Below the pieces are notes generated by a model. It saw nothing but the letters and a program-made list of their open reading frames with translations. It searched no databases and was not told the DNA's origin. 33,462 bases of DNA from Minwuia thermotolerans. GTDB lineage: Bacteria; Pseudomonadota; Alphaproteobacteria; Minwuiales; Minwuiaceae. Position 1 is the first letter of the stretch; each line of letters begins with the position of its first letter. Below, one piece after another: positions 9,191 through 18,527 of the stretch. The stretch is taken from contig BQJF01000046.1 in NCBI GenBank assembly GCA_021604565.1, positions 1-33,462 of the forward strand, read 5' to 3'. The position numbers were made by a program, and so were the translations under genes.

Positions 9191-9784
9191 TCACGCCCAC
9201 ATCGGGATGATGGAAACCACCAGCAGCAGCCCGAGTGCGCCGTTGAGAAGCCGCCACTGCCGCTCTGTCCTGAGCAACCGCGCCAGCACCGCCCCTGCAC
9301 CGCACCAGAGGGTCAGTGCCGACGATCCGCAGACCATGAACACAAGCCCCATGACCAGCGCGGCCAGCACGGGGTCGCCCATCCCGCCGGAGAAGGCGGC
9401 ACTGGCCCCGAAGGCCATCGCCCATGCCTTCGGGTTGACTGAGACGAGCATCAGGCCCGCCGCGTAGCTGTAGGGCCTGATCTCCACATCACCTGTCGAG
9501 CCGGGCGCACCATTGCTGGCTGTGCGCCATGCCAGCCAGAGCAGATAGGCCGATCCGCCAAGCCGCATCGCAAGCTCCAGCGCCGGAACCGCTGCCAGCA
9601 GACTGGCCAGCCCGAACCCGGCGCAGAAGACTATGGTCGCCAGACCGGAAACCATCCCTGCGATCAGCGGCAGGCTGCGGCGCACACCGAAGTTCATCCC
9701 CGAAGCGGTGGAAAGCGTCGTTGCACCGCCGGGCGTGATGGTCGTGACAACGGCGAAGAGAACAAGGGCCGACAGGGTTTCCAT
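9191..9784 (-). CDS. LysE family translocator (amino acid exporter)
   Basis: The 197-residue protein is almost wholly hydrophobic, with about six membrane helices, and has the family motif near the start (ITPGGATTL, about residues 16-24; TPGP in most members). LysE/RhtB proteins export amino acids or related metabolites across the inner membrane by proton exchange. The start METLSALVLF was chosen because it matches the family; an upstream in-frame start would add 23 charged residues. The gene is divergent from a LysR regulator with 127 bases between, the classic exporter/activator arrangement, so the exporter is probably switched on by its substrate through that regulator. The substrate is unknown. 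Confidence 0.88.
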   Translation of the reverse strand: METLSALVLFAVVTTITPGGATTLSTASGMNFGVRRSLPLIAGMVSGLATIVFCAGFGLASLLAAVPALELAMRLGGSAYLLWLAWRTASNGAPGSTGDVEIRPYSYAAGLMLVSVNPKAWAMAFGASAAFSGGMGDPVLAALVMGLVFMVCGSSALTLWCGAGAVLARLLRTERQWRLLNGALGLLLVVSIIPMWA

Positions 9785-9911
9785 GGAGCGCACTTCCCGA
9801 AGCAGTTCGGCAAACCGGACTGCCCGGCTGGCATGGAAAGATGAGTGCGGCACACAACATTAGACAAACGAATTATCCTTATCCAATCATCAGCAATGCT
9901 AATATGACTCA
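9785..9911. promoter_or_regulatory. lysE / lysR divergent control region
   Basis: This AT-rich stretch between divergent genes contains an ATT-N10-AAT element (about 9872-9887), of the type bound by LysR proteins, and the perfect palindrome AGCAATGCT (9892-9900). The palindrome overlaps an extended -10-like sequence, TGCTAATAT (9897-9905), only seven bases before the lysR start codon. The overlap would allow autorepression. All roles are inferred from position and symmetry. Confidence 0.4.
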
Positions 9912-10769
9912 ATGAGCACCAACCTTGATATCGGCCTGGTCCGGGCCTTCGCCCTGATCGCCGAAACCGGCAGCATGACCCGCGCCGCCGACCTGCTTGG
10001 CATTTCACAGGGCGCCGTCAGCCAGCGAATCCAGCGGCTGGAGGACCTGTTGCGCTGCACCCTGTTCACACGCGGCAAGCGTGGCCTGAGCCTGTCGCCG
10101 CAGGGGCAGCGCTTGCTGCCGGCCTGCCACAGGCTGCTGCAGGCCAATGACGCGGTTGTGGCAGAGGTCCTGCCGCAGACCATCCGCGGCAAGGTCCGCT
10201 TCGGCGTGCCCTTCGATCTCGTGCCGCTTTATCTCCCGCTTGCCCTGCGCGGTTTCTCCCAGACCTGCCCATCCGTGGAGGTGGAGGTGGTTACCGCCGC
10301 CTCACCGGAACTGCGGGAGATGTTCAGGCAGCGGCAGATCGATCTGGCCCTGCTGGAGGAACCGGTTGCCGGGATCACCGGCGAATGCCTCACGGTCGAA
10401 CCGCTGCACTGGATCGCCGGGCCGGAGGGACACGCGGGTTTCAGGCGCCCCCTGCCGCTGTCGATCATCAGCGAAACCTGTGCCTTCCGCCCCGCGATGA
10501 TCGAAAGCCTGCGCAAGGCAGATATCGCTTGGCGACCGGTGCAGGAGAACGGCAGCATCGACGCGACCATGGCTGTCGTGCGCGCCGGGCTGGCCGTGTC
10601 CACGTCATTGCGCGCGGCTGTTCCGGAAGATGTCTCGATCCTGGGGCCGGAGAGCGGCCTGCCCGACCTGCCCGGATATTCAATCAGCCTGTTCGCCGGC
10701 CGGACCGGCGATAGCCCCGCCGTCGAGGAACTCGCCCGTCACGTCCGGGAAGCCGTCAGGACGCGGTAG
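9912..10769 (+). CDS. LysR family transcriptional regulator
   Basis: The 285-residue protein has the LysR helix-turn-helix at about residues 6-65 (FALIAETGSMTRAADLLGISQ followed by QRIQRLEDLLRCTLFTR) and a periplasmic-binding-like effector domain (about 90-280). It lies back to back with a LysE-type exporter, whose gene it most likely activates when its ligand accumulates. No Shine-Dalgarno sequence is seen before the ATG. The last codons overlap, tail to tail, the stop of an ileS-derived fragment on the other strand. Apart from that overlap the gene looks normal in length and content. Confidence 0.92.
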   Translation: MSTNLDIGLVRAFALIAETGSMTRAADLLGISQGAVSQRIQRLEDLLRCTLFTRGKRGLSLSPQGQRLLPACHRLLQANDAVVAEVLPQTIRGKVRFGVPFDLVPLYLPLALRGFSQTCPSVEVEVVTAASPELREMFRQRQIDLALLEEPVAGITGECLTVEPLHWIAGPEGHAGFRRPLPLSIISETCAFRPAMIESLRKADIAWRPVQENGSIDATMAVVRAGLAVSTSLRAAVPEDVSILGPESGLPDLPGYSISLFAGRTGDSPAVEELARHVREAVRTR

Positions 10770-10838
10770 CATCCGTGCAGCGGCTGCAGATGTCCCGAGA
10801 CCCGGCCCCTTTCGCCGGAACGACGGACGGCAGCGCGA
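10756..10838 (-). pseudogene. remnant of an ileS 3' end (IleRS zinc-finger tail)
   Basis: Read on the minus strand this stretch ends in-frame with SRDICSRCTDATAS and a TGA at 10756-10758. The intact IleRS encoded just to the right ends [14 protein letters not shown] with a TGA. Both continue upstream with an LP-x-V element (LPSVV here, LPEVT in ileS). Over the last 14 codons, including stop, I count 34 identical bases of 42. The homology stops where the toxin gene ends (10839), so only about 27 codons remain. It appears to be a displaced or duplicated ileS terminus, separated from the live gene by the toxin-antitoxin pair. It has no start of its own and is not expected to be functional. Confidence 0.7.
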
Positions 10839-11132
10839 TCAGAATTGCATCTGCTCGACATCCTGCGCGCCATGCACGACCCGGAGAACAAGTGTGCGTG
10901 TCTGCTCATGCCGAAAATAGATGCACCGTCGACGATACGGAAAGGCCCGCAACCCCTCACTGATATGGTCGCGCGGAACACCAGTGAACCCGTCCTCGGC
11001 GATCCACTCGATCCTCGCAGTCAGATCAGCGAGAAACGCATCGGCATTGGCAGGGCTCTCAGCAGCGATGTAGGCGTGGATATCCCTCAGATCACGACGG
11101 GCCAGATCAGTCAGGACAAGCGTTCGCGCCAC
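10839..11132 (-). CDS. parE: RelE/ParE family toxin
   Basis: The 97-residue protein fits the ParE/RelE toxin fold: helix DLARRDLRDIHAYIAAESPANADAF near the N-terminus, and the C-terminal strands with FPYRRRCIYFRHEQ and LVLRVVHGAQDVEQM, where the R-V-V-H-G-A-x-D pattern is typical. ParE members inhibit DNA gyrase while RelE members cleave mRNA; sequence here leans to ParE because of the ParD-type partner. The GTG start directly follows the antitoxin TAA with no gap, so translation is coupled. The gene ends against an ileS-derived remnant, a sign that the pair was inserted here. Confidence 0.87.
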   Translation of the reverse strand: MARTLVLTDLARRDLRDIHAYIAAESPANADAFLADLTARIEWIAEDGFTGVPRDHISEGLRAFPYRRRCIYFRHEQTRTLVLRVVHGAQDVEQMQF

Positions 11133-11393
11133 TTACGGCTCACGATCAGCGACGATATCGGCAAACAGGGAGCCAGGTAAGTCATACGACTTGAGCCTGC
11201 CAGCAGCGACGTCAGCCTCCGCATCTGCTACCAGCGAACGCGCCTGCGCCAGGCGGGTCTCGTAGTCCTCCAGCATCCGCAAACCAGCACGCACGACTTC
11301 GCTGGCGTTGCTGAAACGCCCGGCGGCAACCTGTTCTCCGATGAAGGCGTCATAACGCTCACCAACGACGAAGGATCTCTTCAGACTGGACAT
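11133..11393 (-). CDS. parD: ParD-type ribbon-helix-helix antitoxin
   Basis: The 86-residue protein opens with [18 protein letters not shown], followed by a ribbon-helix-helix DNA-binding domain (residues 1-45, with [20 protein letters not shown]). An acidic and Ala-rich C-terminal tail that would wrap the toxin comes next. The start at 11393 was preferred because TTGGAGGT lies eight bases before it and the family begins here; an in-frame start 18 codons upstream is unlikely. The antitoxin gene precedes the toxin gene, the normal order, and would repress the pair from its own promoter. Confidence 0.87.
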   Translation of the reverse strand: MSSLKRSFVVGERYDAFIGEQVAAGRFSNASEVVRAGLRMLEDYETRLAQARSLVADAEADVAAGRLKSYDLPGSLFADIVADREP

Positions 11394-11407
11394 GGTTTGT
11401 ACCTCCA

Positions 11408-11437
11408 ACCTGAATAATGCCATCAGGTGAGAATAAT
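11408..11437 (-). promoter_or_regulatory. candidate parDE operator
   Basis: Just upstream of the antitoxin, ACCTGA (11408-11413) and TCAGGT (11423-11428) form a perfect six-base inverted repeat. GAATAAT occurs twice as a direct repeat 19 bases apart (11412-11418 and 11431-11437). Ribbon-helix-helix antitoxins bind such short repeats to autoregulate. The 66-base gap to the ileS stop holds the only room for the promoter. Confidence 0.45.
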
Positions 11438-11459
11438 TCCTACCCAATCGAACGAGCGG

Positions 11460-14246
11460 TCAGACAGCAATTGCATCCGTGCAGCGGTTGCAGATGTCCT
11501 GGGCCTCGGTGACTTCCGGCAGCACCATCCAGCAGCGCTGGCACTTGCCGCCGTCGGCCAGGGCCGGAACCACCGCGACGCCTTCCACATCGTCCAGCGT
11601 GAAGGCGCCTTCCGGTGCCGGGTCCGTGCTGATGTGGATGTCGGAGGTGATGCAGATCTCCGCCACGTCCAGATCGTCGAGCAGGGCCGCGTCTTCAGCG
11701 GAGACATGCACGACCGGCGCGGCCTGCAGGCTGGCACCCATCCGCTTCTCCCGCCGTTCCACCTCCAGCGCACCGGTGACGACGCGGCGGATGCGGGCGA
11801 TGCGGTCCCAGCGGGCCGCCAGATTGTCGTTCAGCCATTCCGCCGGGATCTCCGGGAACAGCTTCAGATGCACGCTGTCTGACGGATCGTTGTAGCGGCT
11901 CTGCCAGACCTCCTCCGCCGTGAAGCTGAGGATCGGCGCGAACCAGGTGACCAGCGCATGGAACAGCCGGTCGAGCACGGTCCGCGCGGCGCGACGGCGC
12001 ACGGAACCTGCCGGATCGCAGTAGAGCGCGTCCTTGCGCACATCGAAATAGAACGAGGAAAGCTCGACGGTGCAGAAGTTGAACAGCTCCACATGGATGC
12101 GATGGAAGTCATAGACATCCAGGTTGCGCCGCAGGTCGCGATCCATCACCGCCAGGCGGTGCAGGATGTAGCGTTCCAGTTCCGGCATCTCCGCCACCGG
12201 CAGTTCCTCCTCCGCCGACCAGCCGTCCAGGTTGCCCAGCAGGAAACGCATGGTGTTGCGCAGGCGACGATAGGAATCCGCCGTCGACTTGATGATGTTC
12301 GGGCCGAACCGCAGGTCTTCGGAGAAGTCCGCCGCCACGACCCAGAGCCGCAGGATATCGGCGCCATACTGTTTCATGACTTCCTGCGGGGAGATCGTGT
12401 TGCCGACCGACTTCGACATCTTCTCCTTCTTCTCGTCCAGCAGAAAACCGTGGGTCAGCACGCCCTTGTAGGGCGCGCGACCACGGGTGCCGCAGCTCTC
12501 CAGCAGGGACGAATGGAACCAGCCGCGATGCTGGTCGGAGCCTTCCAGATAGAGGTCGGCCGGAGACTGCAGGTCGTCGCGCTTCTCCAGACAGAAGGCA
12601 TGCGTGGTACCGGAGTCGAACCATACGTCCAGGATGTCGCGCGCCTGCTCGAAGTTCTCCGGATCATGCTCCGGCCCCAGGAAGACCGACGGATCGGAGT
12701 CAAACCAGGCGTCGCAACCATCGCGGGCAATCGCCTCCACGATACGGGCGTTCACCGCCGGGTCGCGCAGCGGCTCGCCGGTGCGCTTGTCGACGAACAC
12801 CGTGATCGGCACGCCCCAGACGCGCTGCCGCGACAGCAGCCAGTCGGGACGGCGCGCGATCATGTCCCGCAGGCGGCGCTGGCCGGAGGCCGGATAGAAG
12901 GCGGTCTCGTCGATGGCCTTCAGCGCCGTCTCCCGCAGCCCGTTCTTCTCCATGGAGATGAACCACTGCGGTGCATTGCGGAAGATCAGCGGCGCCTTGG
13001 AGCGCCAGCTATGCGGATAGGAATGCACGATCTTGCCATGTGCCAGCAGGCCGCCGTGCTCGGTCAGGGTCTCGATCACCGGCCCGTGCGCCTTGAACAC
13101 ATGGTGTCCGGCGAAATGTGGCACATGCGGGTAATACACACCGTCCGGTCCCACCGTGTCCGGCACCTCGACGCCGTGTTCCCGGCCAAGGTCGAAGTCC
13201 TCCGCGCCATGGCCGGGCGCGATATGGACGAAGCCCGTGCCCTGTTCCGTCGTCACGTAGTCGGCGGGCAGCAGCCGGTCCTCATAGGTATAGCCAAGCG
13301 CGCTCAGCGGATGGCGGCAGACGGTTCCGGCAGGATTCGTGACACCGGCCACGCGGGTCCAGGAACTGATCCCGGCCTTTGCCCGCACTTCTTCCGCCAG
13401 GGCATCCGCCAGCGCCAGCTTCTCCCCCACCACGGCGAGGGAGCCTTCCTCCACGGCGTCTACCTGATAGACGCCATAGGCGATCTCCTCCCCATAGGCC
13501 AGCGCCCGGTTGCCGGGAATGGTCCAGGGGGTGGTGGTCCAGATCAGGATCGATGCGCCTTCCAGCGCCGGGTCCTCGGTGCGGATGACCGGGAACCGGA
13601 CCCAGATGGTGAAGGAGGTATGGTCGTGATACTCGATCTCCGCCTCGGCGAGGCTGGTCTTCTCCACCACCGACCACATGACGGCCTTCGAGCCCTTGTA
13701 GAGGGAGCCGTCCATCAGGAACTTCAGCAATTCGCTGACCGTCACCGACTCGGACTCATAGGCCATGGTCAGATAGGGGCGTTCCCAGTCGCCGAACACG
13801 CCGAGACGCTTGAACCCGTCACGCTGCACATTGATCCAGTGATCGGCGAAGTCGCGACATTCCTTGCGGAACTCCTTCAGCGGCACCTCGTCCTTGTTCT
13901 TGCCAGCCTTGCGGTACTTCTCCTCGATCTTCCATTCGATCGGCAGGCCGTGGCAGTCCCAGCCCGGCACGTAGTTGGCGTCGAAGCCCAGCATCTGGCG
14001 GGAACGGTTGATCACGTCCTTCAGGATCTTGTTCAGCGCGTGCCCGGCGTGGATGTCACCGTTCGCGTAGGGCGGACCGTCATGCAGGATGAACTTCTCC
14101 CGACCCTTCGAGCTTTCGCGCAGCTTTCCCCAGATATCCATGTCGTACCACCGCTTCAGGATCTCCGGTTCCTTCTGCGGCAGGCCGGCGCGCATGGGAA
14201 AGTCGGTCTTCGGCAGGAAGACGGTGTCCTTGTAGTCCTGGGTCAT
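11460..14246 (-). CDS. ileS: isoleucyl-tRNA synthetase
   Basis: The 928-residue class Ia synthetase charges tRNA-Ile with isoleucine. The HIGH-type signature appears as HAGH in [16 protein letters not shown] (near residue 60), the KMSKS loop is intact ([10 protein letters not shown], about two thirds along), the editing domain lies between, and the C-terminal zinc finger has paired cysteines in CQRCW and CNRC at the very end. The start [18 protein letters not shown] was chosen from family alignment; a GTG 13 codons earlier has no obvious ribosome binding site. The 173 bases upstream, before the glycosyltransferase stop, show no T-box leader. A fragment of a second copy of its 3' end lies beyond the toxin-antitoxin pair. 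Confidence 0.97.
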   Translation of the reverse strand: MTQDYKDTVFLPKTDFPMRAGLPQKEPEILKRWYDMDIWGKLRESSKGREKFILHDGPPYANGDIHAGHALNKILKDVINRSRQMLGFDANYVPGWDCHGLPIEWKIEEKYRKAGKNKDEVPLKEFRKECRDFADHWINVQRDGFKRLGVFGDWERPYLTMAYESESVTVSELLKFLMDGSLYKGSKAVMWSVVEKTSLAEAEIEYHDHTSFTIWVRFPVIRTEDPALEGASILIWTTTPWTIPGNRALAYGEEIAYGVYQVDAVEEGSLAVVGEKLALADALAEEVRAKAGISSWTRVAGVTNPAGTVCRHPLSALGYTYEDRLLPADYVTTEQGTGFVHIAPGHGAEDFDLGREHGVEVPDTVGPDGVYYPHVPHFAGHHVFKAHGPVIETLTEHGGLLAHGKIVHSYPHSWRSKAPLIFRNAPQWFISMEKNGLRETALKAIDETAFYPASGQRRLRDMIARRPDWLLSRQRVWGVPITVFVDKRTGEPLRDPAVNARIVEAIARDGCDAWFDSDPSVFLGPEHDPENFEQARDILDVWFDSGTTHAFCLEKRDDLQSPADLYLEGSDQHRGWFHSSLLESCGTRGRAPYKGVLTHGFLLDEKKEKMSKSVGNTISPQEVMKQYGADILRLWVVAADFSEDLRFGPNIIKSTADSYRRLRNTMRFLLGNLDGWSAEEELPVAEMPELERYILHRLAVMDRDLRRNLDVYDFHRIHVELFNFCTVELSSFYFDVRKDALYCDPAGSVRRRAARTVLDRLFHALVTWFAPILSFTAEEVWQSRYNDPSDSVHLKLFPEIPAEWLNDNLAARWDRIARIRRVVTGALEVERREKRMGASLQAAPVVHVSAEDAALLDDLDVAEICITSDIHISTDPAPEGAFTLDDVEGVAVVPALADGGKCQRCWMVLPEVTEAQDICNRCTDAIAV

Positions 14247-14419
14247 GTCTGAAACTCGTTTATGATCTGCCACGGCAGGAATCACTGGCGCGCGGCACGT
14301 TCTTCATCGGGATGGTGGTCAGAAAGGCAGATTGGCCCGGCCCTGAGTATTACAGGACCGGGTTGATAATTCGCCGGACGGCTGAGCCTGCATCCATGAA
14401 ACGTTGCATGAGCGGGCTT

Positions 14420-15448
14420 TTACCAGCGCGCCGCGGGGATGTCGAGGCAACGGGCCCGCATCGCCGCATCCAGCGCCGCGCGCTGGTCCAGCAGACTGCG
14501 GTACCAGTCGAGGCGCGCCGTCACATGATCCTCCAGCCGCCGTTCCCGTGCGACATGGGCATGGGCATTGCGCGCCAGCCGCCGGCGCAGCGACCGGTCT
14601 CCTATCAGCGCCCGCAGTTTCAGGCCGAACTGGCGCGGCGTGCGGAAGATCAGACCGGTGTCGTTGTGCCGGATCGTCTTCTCGTAGACCGTGGGCGCGG
14701 CCAGTACGGTCGTCCCCTCCGCCGCGCACTCTATGAATTTCAGATCCGACTTCAGGCGATTCTTGGGCGTGTCGGAAAGCGGCAGCAGCGCGATATCCGC
14801 CTGCCCCAGCAGTTCCCGGTACCGGTCATGCGGACAGGTCGGGTGAAACACCTTCTGCGCTGTCTCCAGCGCATCGAAGAAGCCCCGGTCATGCACGACA
14901 GTGACCCGCACACGATCCCCGTAGAGGCGCAGCACGTCGTTCAGTTCCGCCATGACAGGCTGCCAGTCGCCCTCCCGGTTCAGGGCACCGAAGAACAGGG
15001 TGACCGGCTGGTCTGCTGCACCGCCCTGTTGCCGCAGCGGCGGCACATTGGCGAGCTGGTTGGGGAAGACACCCACCGTCGGGTTGTGCCGACGAATGAA
15101 TGCGCCGAGCGCGTCGGTGGAGGTCTGAACGGCGTGGCTGGTGCGCAGGCAGAAGAAATTCGTCTGCACAACCATCGGCCAGATGCGGGGGTCATCGTCC
15201 CATTCGGAGACCACCAGATGGCCCTGGCGCAGCAGTTTCAGGTGGTCGTCAGCACGGGCGGGTTCCAGGATCTGGCGCTGCCAGACGAAGACCGAGTCCT
15301 CACCCGGCTCCGGCTGTTTCATCGCCTGACCACTGCCGAAGACATGGCACCGGACGCCGGGCAGACGCGCCAGCGCGGCCGCAGGCTGATGCACACGGAT
15401 ATCGTTGACCGCCGCCACCGGACGCAGGGTGAAGAACTGGATCAGCAT
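14420..15448 (-). CDS. glycosyltransferase-like protein (GT-B fold)
   Basis: The 342-residue protein reads as a GT-B glycosyltransferase of the group 1 type. The start (MLIQFFTLRPVAAVNDIRVHQPAAAL) resembles an acceptor-side Rossmann half. The second half has the strand and loop VTLFFGALNREGDWQPVM, then RYRELLGQADIALLPL. The nucleotide-sugar site is the acidic FIECAAEGTTVLAAPTVYEKTI segment at about residues 243-264, with the E-x7-E spacing typical of such enzymes. No signal peptide or membrane helix is visible. Sugar donor and acceptor are unknown. It lies on the same strand as clpA upstream and ileS downstream, 55 bases after clpA, and is not in a polysaccharide cluster. Confidence 0.72.
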   Translation of the reverse strand: MLIQFFTLRPVAAVNDIRVHQPAAALARLPGVRCHVFGSGQAMKQPEPGEDSVFVWQRQILEPARADDHLKLLRQGHLVVSEWDDDPRIWPMVVQTNFFCLRTSHAVQTSTDALGAFIRRHNPTVGVFPNQLANVPPLRQQGGAADQPVTLFFGALNREGDWQPVMAELNDVLRLYGDRVRVTVVHDRGFFDALETAQKVFHPTCPHDRYRELLGQADIALLPLSDTPKNRLKSDLKFIECAAEGTTVLAAPTVYEKTIRHNDTGLIFRTPRQFGLKLRALIGDRSLRRRLARNAHAHVARERRLEDHVTARLDWYRSLLDQRAALDAAMRARCLDIPAARW

Positions 15449-15503
15449 GGCTCAGTCAGTCTCTCTGATCCCCGACCGCGACCGGAACTGCTTCGAAGAC
15501 CTG

Positions 15504-17912
15504 CTACTTGCTGGTCTCGGGAACCGTACCCCTGGCACTGCCGCCAGACTTTCCACCACCGGACTTGCTGCCACCCGACTTGCCACCGGACTTCTTCGCC
15601 TTCGGTGGTGTCCGGTCCGCCGCTGCCTCAAGGTCGAAGACCAGCTTGCCCTGTTCCAGGCGGATCTTCACGTGTCCGCCCCGCTTAAGGGTGCCGAACA
15701 GCAGTTCCTCCGCCAGCGGCTGCTTGATGTTCTCCTGAATGACACGGGCCAGCGGCCGGGCACCGAATTCGGGCGTGTAACCCTTGTCGGCCAGCCAGGT
15801 GCGCGCGGCATCGGTCATGGATATCGTCACGTCACGGTCGGAGAGCTGGGCCTCCAGCTGCAGCACGAACTTGTCGACGACCCGACCGACCACTTCCGGC
15901 GCCAGCGCCGCGAAGGGAATGATCGCATCGAGACGGTTGCGGAACTCCGGCGTGAACAGCTTCTTGATCGCCTCCGAATCCTCGTCGGAGCGCATGCCGC
16001 GGTTGAAGCCGATGGCATGTTTCTGCATCTCCGCCGCGCCGGCATTGGTGGTCATGATCAGCACGACATTGCGGAAATCGATCTTCTTGCCGTTGTGATC
16101 GGTCAGCTTGCCGTGGTCCATGACCTGCAGCAGCAGGTTGAAGACATCCGGGTGCGCCTTCTCGATCTCGTCCAGCAGCAGCACCGAATGCGGATGCTGG
16201 TCCACGCTGTCGGTCAGCAGGCCACCCTGGTCGAAGCCGACATAGCCCGGCGGTGCACCGATCAGACGGCTGACGGTATGGCGCTCCATGTATTCCGACA
16301 TGTCGAAGCGGTGCAGCGTCAGCCCCATGGTATCGGCCAGTTGCTTCGCGGCCTCCGTCTTGCCGACACCGGTCGGTCCGGAGAACAGGTAGGAGCCGAT
16401 GGGCTTCTCCGGTTCGCGCAGACCGGCACGCGACAGCTTCACTGCCGACGCCAGCGCTTCGATGGCGACATCCTGACCGAAGACGACGCGTTTCAGGTCG
16501 TCCTGCAGGTTGGCCAGGACATTCTCGTCCTTCTTGGTCACCGACTTCGGCGGGATGCGGGCGATCTTGGAGACCACCGCCTCCACATCGCGGACACCGA
16601 TGACCTTCTTGCGGCGACTCTGCGGCTTCAGCATTTCCGCCGCACCGACCTCGTCGATCACGTCAATGGCCTTGTCGGGCAGTTTCCGGTCATTGATGTA
16701 GCGGGCAGAGAGTTCGACCGCCGAACGGATCGCATCGCTGGTATAGCGGACCTTGTGATGTTCCTCGTAGTACGGCTTCAGACCGTTCATGATCTTCACC
16801 GCGTCCTCGATCGTCGGCTCGTTCACGTCGATCTTCTGGAACCGGCGCAGCAGGGCGCGATCCTTCTCGAAGTAGCCGCGATATTCCTTGTAGGTCGTGG
16901 AGCCAACACAACGGATCGTGCCGGACGCCAGTGCGGGCTTCAGCAGGTTCGATGCATCCATGGCACCACCGGACGTGGCACCGGCCCCGATGACGGTGTG
17001 GATCTCGTCGATGAACAGGACCGCGTTGTCGATCCCCTCGATCTCCCGCATCACCGCCTTCAGCCGTTCCTCGAAATCACCCCGATAACGGGTTCCGGCC
17101 AGCAGCGCGCCCATGTCCAGCGCATAGATCGTCGCCGTGGCAAGCACGTCGGGAACATTGCCTTCGACAATGCGCCGCGCCAGTCCTTCGGCAATGGCAG
17201 TCTTGCCGACGCCCGGCTCGCCCACATACAGAGGATTGTTCTTGGTGCGGCGGCAGAGGATCTGGATGGTGCGGTCGATCTCCAGCGCGCGCCCGATCAG
17301 CGGATCGATCTTGCCCGCCCGTGCCTTCTCGTTCAGATCGACACAATACTGGGCAAGCGCCTCGTTCTCCGGCGCCTCGGCCTCCGCCTCACCGGCTTCC
17401 TGCATGCCCTCGTCATCGCCGTCCTCCTCCGGATCGTCGGAGCCACGCACGGCGCGTTCCGCATTCAGACCGGGGGCCTTGGCAATGCCGTGGCTGATGT
17501 AGCTGACGGCATCCAGGCGGGTCATGTCCTGCTGCTGCAGGAAATAGGCGGCATGGCTTTCCCGCTCCGCGAAGATCGCGACCAGGATATTGGCGCCGGT
17601 CACTTCCTCGCGTCCGGAGGACTGCACATGGATCAGCGCACGCTGCACGACGCGCTGGAAACTCAGCGTCGGCTTGGCGTCTTCCTCCAGCGTCTGCGCC
17701 AGATCCTTAAGGTCCTCGTCAATGAAACGGGTCAGTTCCTGTGCCAGCTTGCCCAGATCGACATTGCAGGCACGCATGACCGCGACCGCATCCGGGTCGT
17801 CGATCAGACTGAGCAGCAGATGCTCCAGCGTCGCATATTCATGATTGCGCTCACCGGCCAGATTGAGGGCACGGCGCAGGGTTTCTTCGAGATGTCTGGA
17901 GAGCGATGGCAC
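15504..17912 (-). CDS. clpA: ATP-dependent Clp protease ATPase subunit ClpA
   Basis: The 802-residue AAA+ unfoldase feeds substrates into ClpP. It has a Clp N domain ([33 protein letters not shown] opening), two ATPase modules each with Walker A (GEPGVGKT and GPTGVGKT) and no long M domain, which separates it from ClpB. The GTG start at 17912 was chosen because family similarity begins there and GGCGGAA, inside the end of clpS, lies just before it. An upstream ATG would overlap clpS by about 50 bases. The gene follows clpS by four bases, so the unfoldase and its adaptor are co-produced. An unusual Lys/Gly/Ser-rich tail of 32 residues ends the protein. Confidence 0.96.
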   Translation of the reverse strand: MPSLSRHLEETLRRALNLAGERNHEYATLEHLLLSLIDDPDAVAVMRACNVDLGKLAQELTRFIDEDLKDLAQTLEEDAKPTLSFQRVVQRALIHVQSSGREEVTGANILVAIFAERESHAAYFLQQQDMTRLDAVSYISHGIAKAPGLNAERAVRGSDDPEEDGDDEGMQEAGEAEAEAPENEALAQYCVDLNEKARAGKIDPLIGRALEIDRTIQILCRRTKNNPLYVGEPGVGKTAIAEGLARRIVEGNVPDVLATATIYALDMGALLAGTRYRGDFEERLKAVMREIEGIDNAVLFIDEIHTVIGAGATSGGAMDASNLLKPALASGTIRCVGSTTYKEYRGYFEKDRALLRRFQKIDVNEPTIEDAVKIMNGLKPYYEEHHKVRYTSDAIRSAVELSARYINDRKLPDKAIDVIDEVGAAEMLKPQSRRKKVIGVRDVEAVVSKIARIPPKSVTKKDENVLANLQDDLKRVVFGQDVAIEALASAVKLSRAGLREPEKPIGSYLFSGPTGVGKTEAAKQLADTMGLTLHRFDMSEYMERHTVSRLIGAPPGYVGFDQGGLLTDSVDQHPHSVLLLDEIEKAHPDVFNLLLQVMDHGKLTDHNGKKIDFRNVVLIMTTNAGAAEMQKHAIGFNRGMRSDEDSEAIKKLFTPEFRNRLDAIIPFAALAPEVVGRVVDKFVLQLEAQLSDRDVTISMTDAARTWLADKGYTPEFGARPLARVIQENIKQPLAEELLFGTLKRGGHVKIRLEQGKLVFDLEAAADRTPPKAKKSGGKSGGSKSGGGKSGGSARGTVPETSK

Positions 17913-17916
17913 GCGT

Positions 17917-18246
17917 CTATTCCGCCTTCTCAAGTGTACATTGCAGGGGGTGCTGGTTCTCACGGGCGAGGTTCATCACCTGGGTGACCTTGGTTTCCGC
18001 AACCTCGTACGGAAAGATTCCACAGACGCCGACGCCCTTCTGATGCACGTGCAGCATGATCTGCGTCGCTGCATCGGCGTCCTTGTTGAAATAGCGCTGC
18101 AGCACGTAGACGACAAACTCCATCGGCGTGTAGTCGTCGTTCAGCATCAGTACGCGCCACAGGGACGGTTGCTTCGTCCGTGGCCGGGTCTTGGTCACGA
18201 CCCCGATCTCGTTGTCGCTGTCGTTATCGTTACGCTTGTCGGTCAT
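17917..18246 (-). CDS. clpS: ATP-dependent Clp protease adaptor ClpS
   Basis: The 109-residue adaptor binds N-degron substrates and the N domain of ClpA. It shows a disordered acidic/basic N-terminus (about 1-26), then the core: [20 protein letters not shown], with the conserved Asn-Asp-Asp-x-Thr-Pro-Met substrate pocket, and [24 protein letters not shown], where the histidine pair and C-G-x-F/Y-P region contact ClpA. The end TLEKAE is typical. It leads clpA by four bases. Confidence 0.96.
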   Translation of the reverse strand: MTDKRNDNDSDNEIGVVTKTRPRTKQPSLWRVLMLNDDYTPMEFVVYVLQRYFNKDADAATQIMLHVHQKGVGVCGIFPYEVAETKVTQVMNLARENQHPLQCTLEKAE

Positions 18247-18527
18247 GTCTCCGACGGCTCTCCCGAAATTCCTGATGAAAACAGTATGGTGGAACGGATC
18301 AATGCGAAAGGGGGATCGGCAAGATTTGCGTGCCGGACCCTGACCGCCCCGGCTTCAGGGACATATAGGTCGCGTTCCGTTTCAGGGTAGGCCCGATGCC
18401 ATTCAAAAGTGCTTCTTGCGCGACGGACTTGCGAAATTAGGTTAACTCCACCATGGACCCTGAATTACGGTTCCGCTAAATTCTTGACGAATCGACGCAT
18501 TTCAAGGCTCGGGAGCCGCGCCAGTTC
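18247..18527. promoter_or_regulatory. divergent intergenic region, clpS / dacC-like gene
   Basis: These 281 bases separate clpS from the carboxypeptidase gene and must hold both promoters. Visible elements are AT-rich patches near 18430-18445 (GAAATTAGGTTAAC) and the inverted pair CTTGA (18483-18487) / TCAAG (18502-18506). I find no open reading frame with coding character and no convincing -35/-10 pair. Confidence 0.3.

Noticed and set aside
11958..14252. Plus-strand open frame of 764 codons opposite ileS
   Set aside because: Shadow of ileS; composition is typical of antisense of GC-rich genes.
14247..14419. T-box or other riboswitch before ileS
   Set aside because: No T-box consensus or specifier stem was seen, and these leaders are not typical of this kind of organism.
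15405..17987. Plus-strand open frame of 860 codons opposite clpA
   Set aside because: Same cause as at clpB: a shadow of the strongly coding clpA frame with no recognisable motif.
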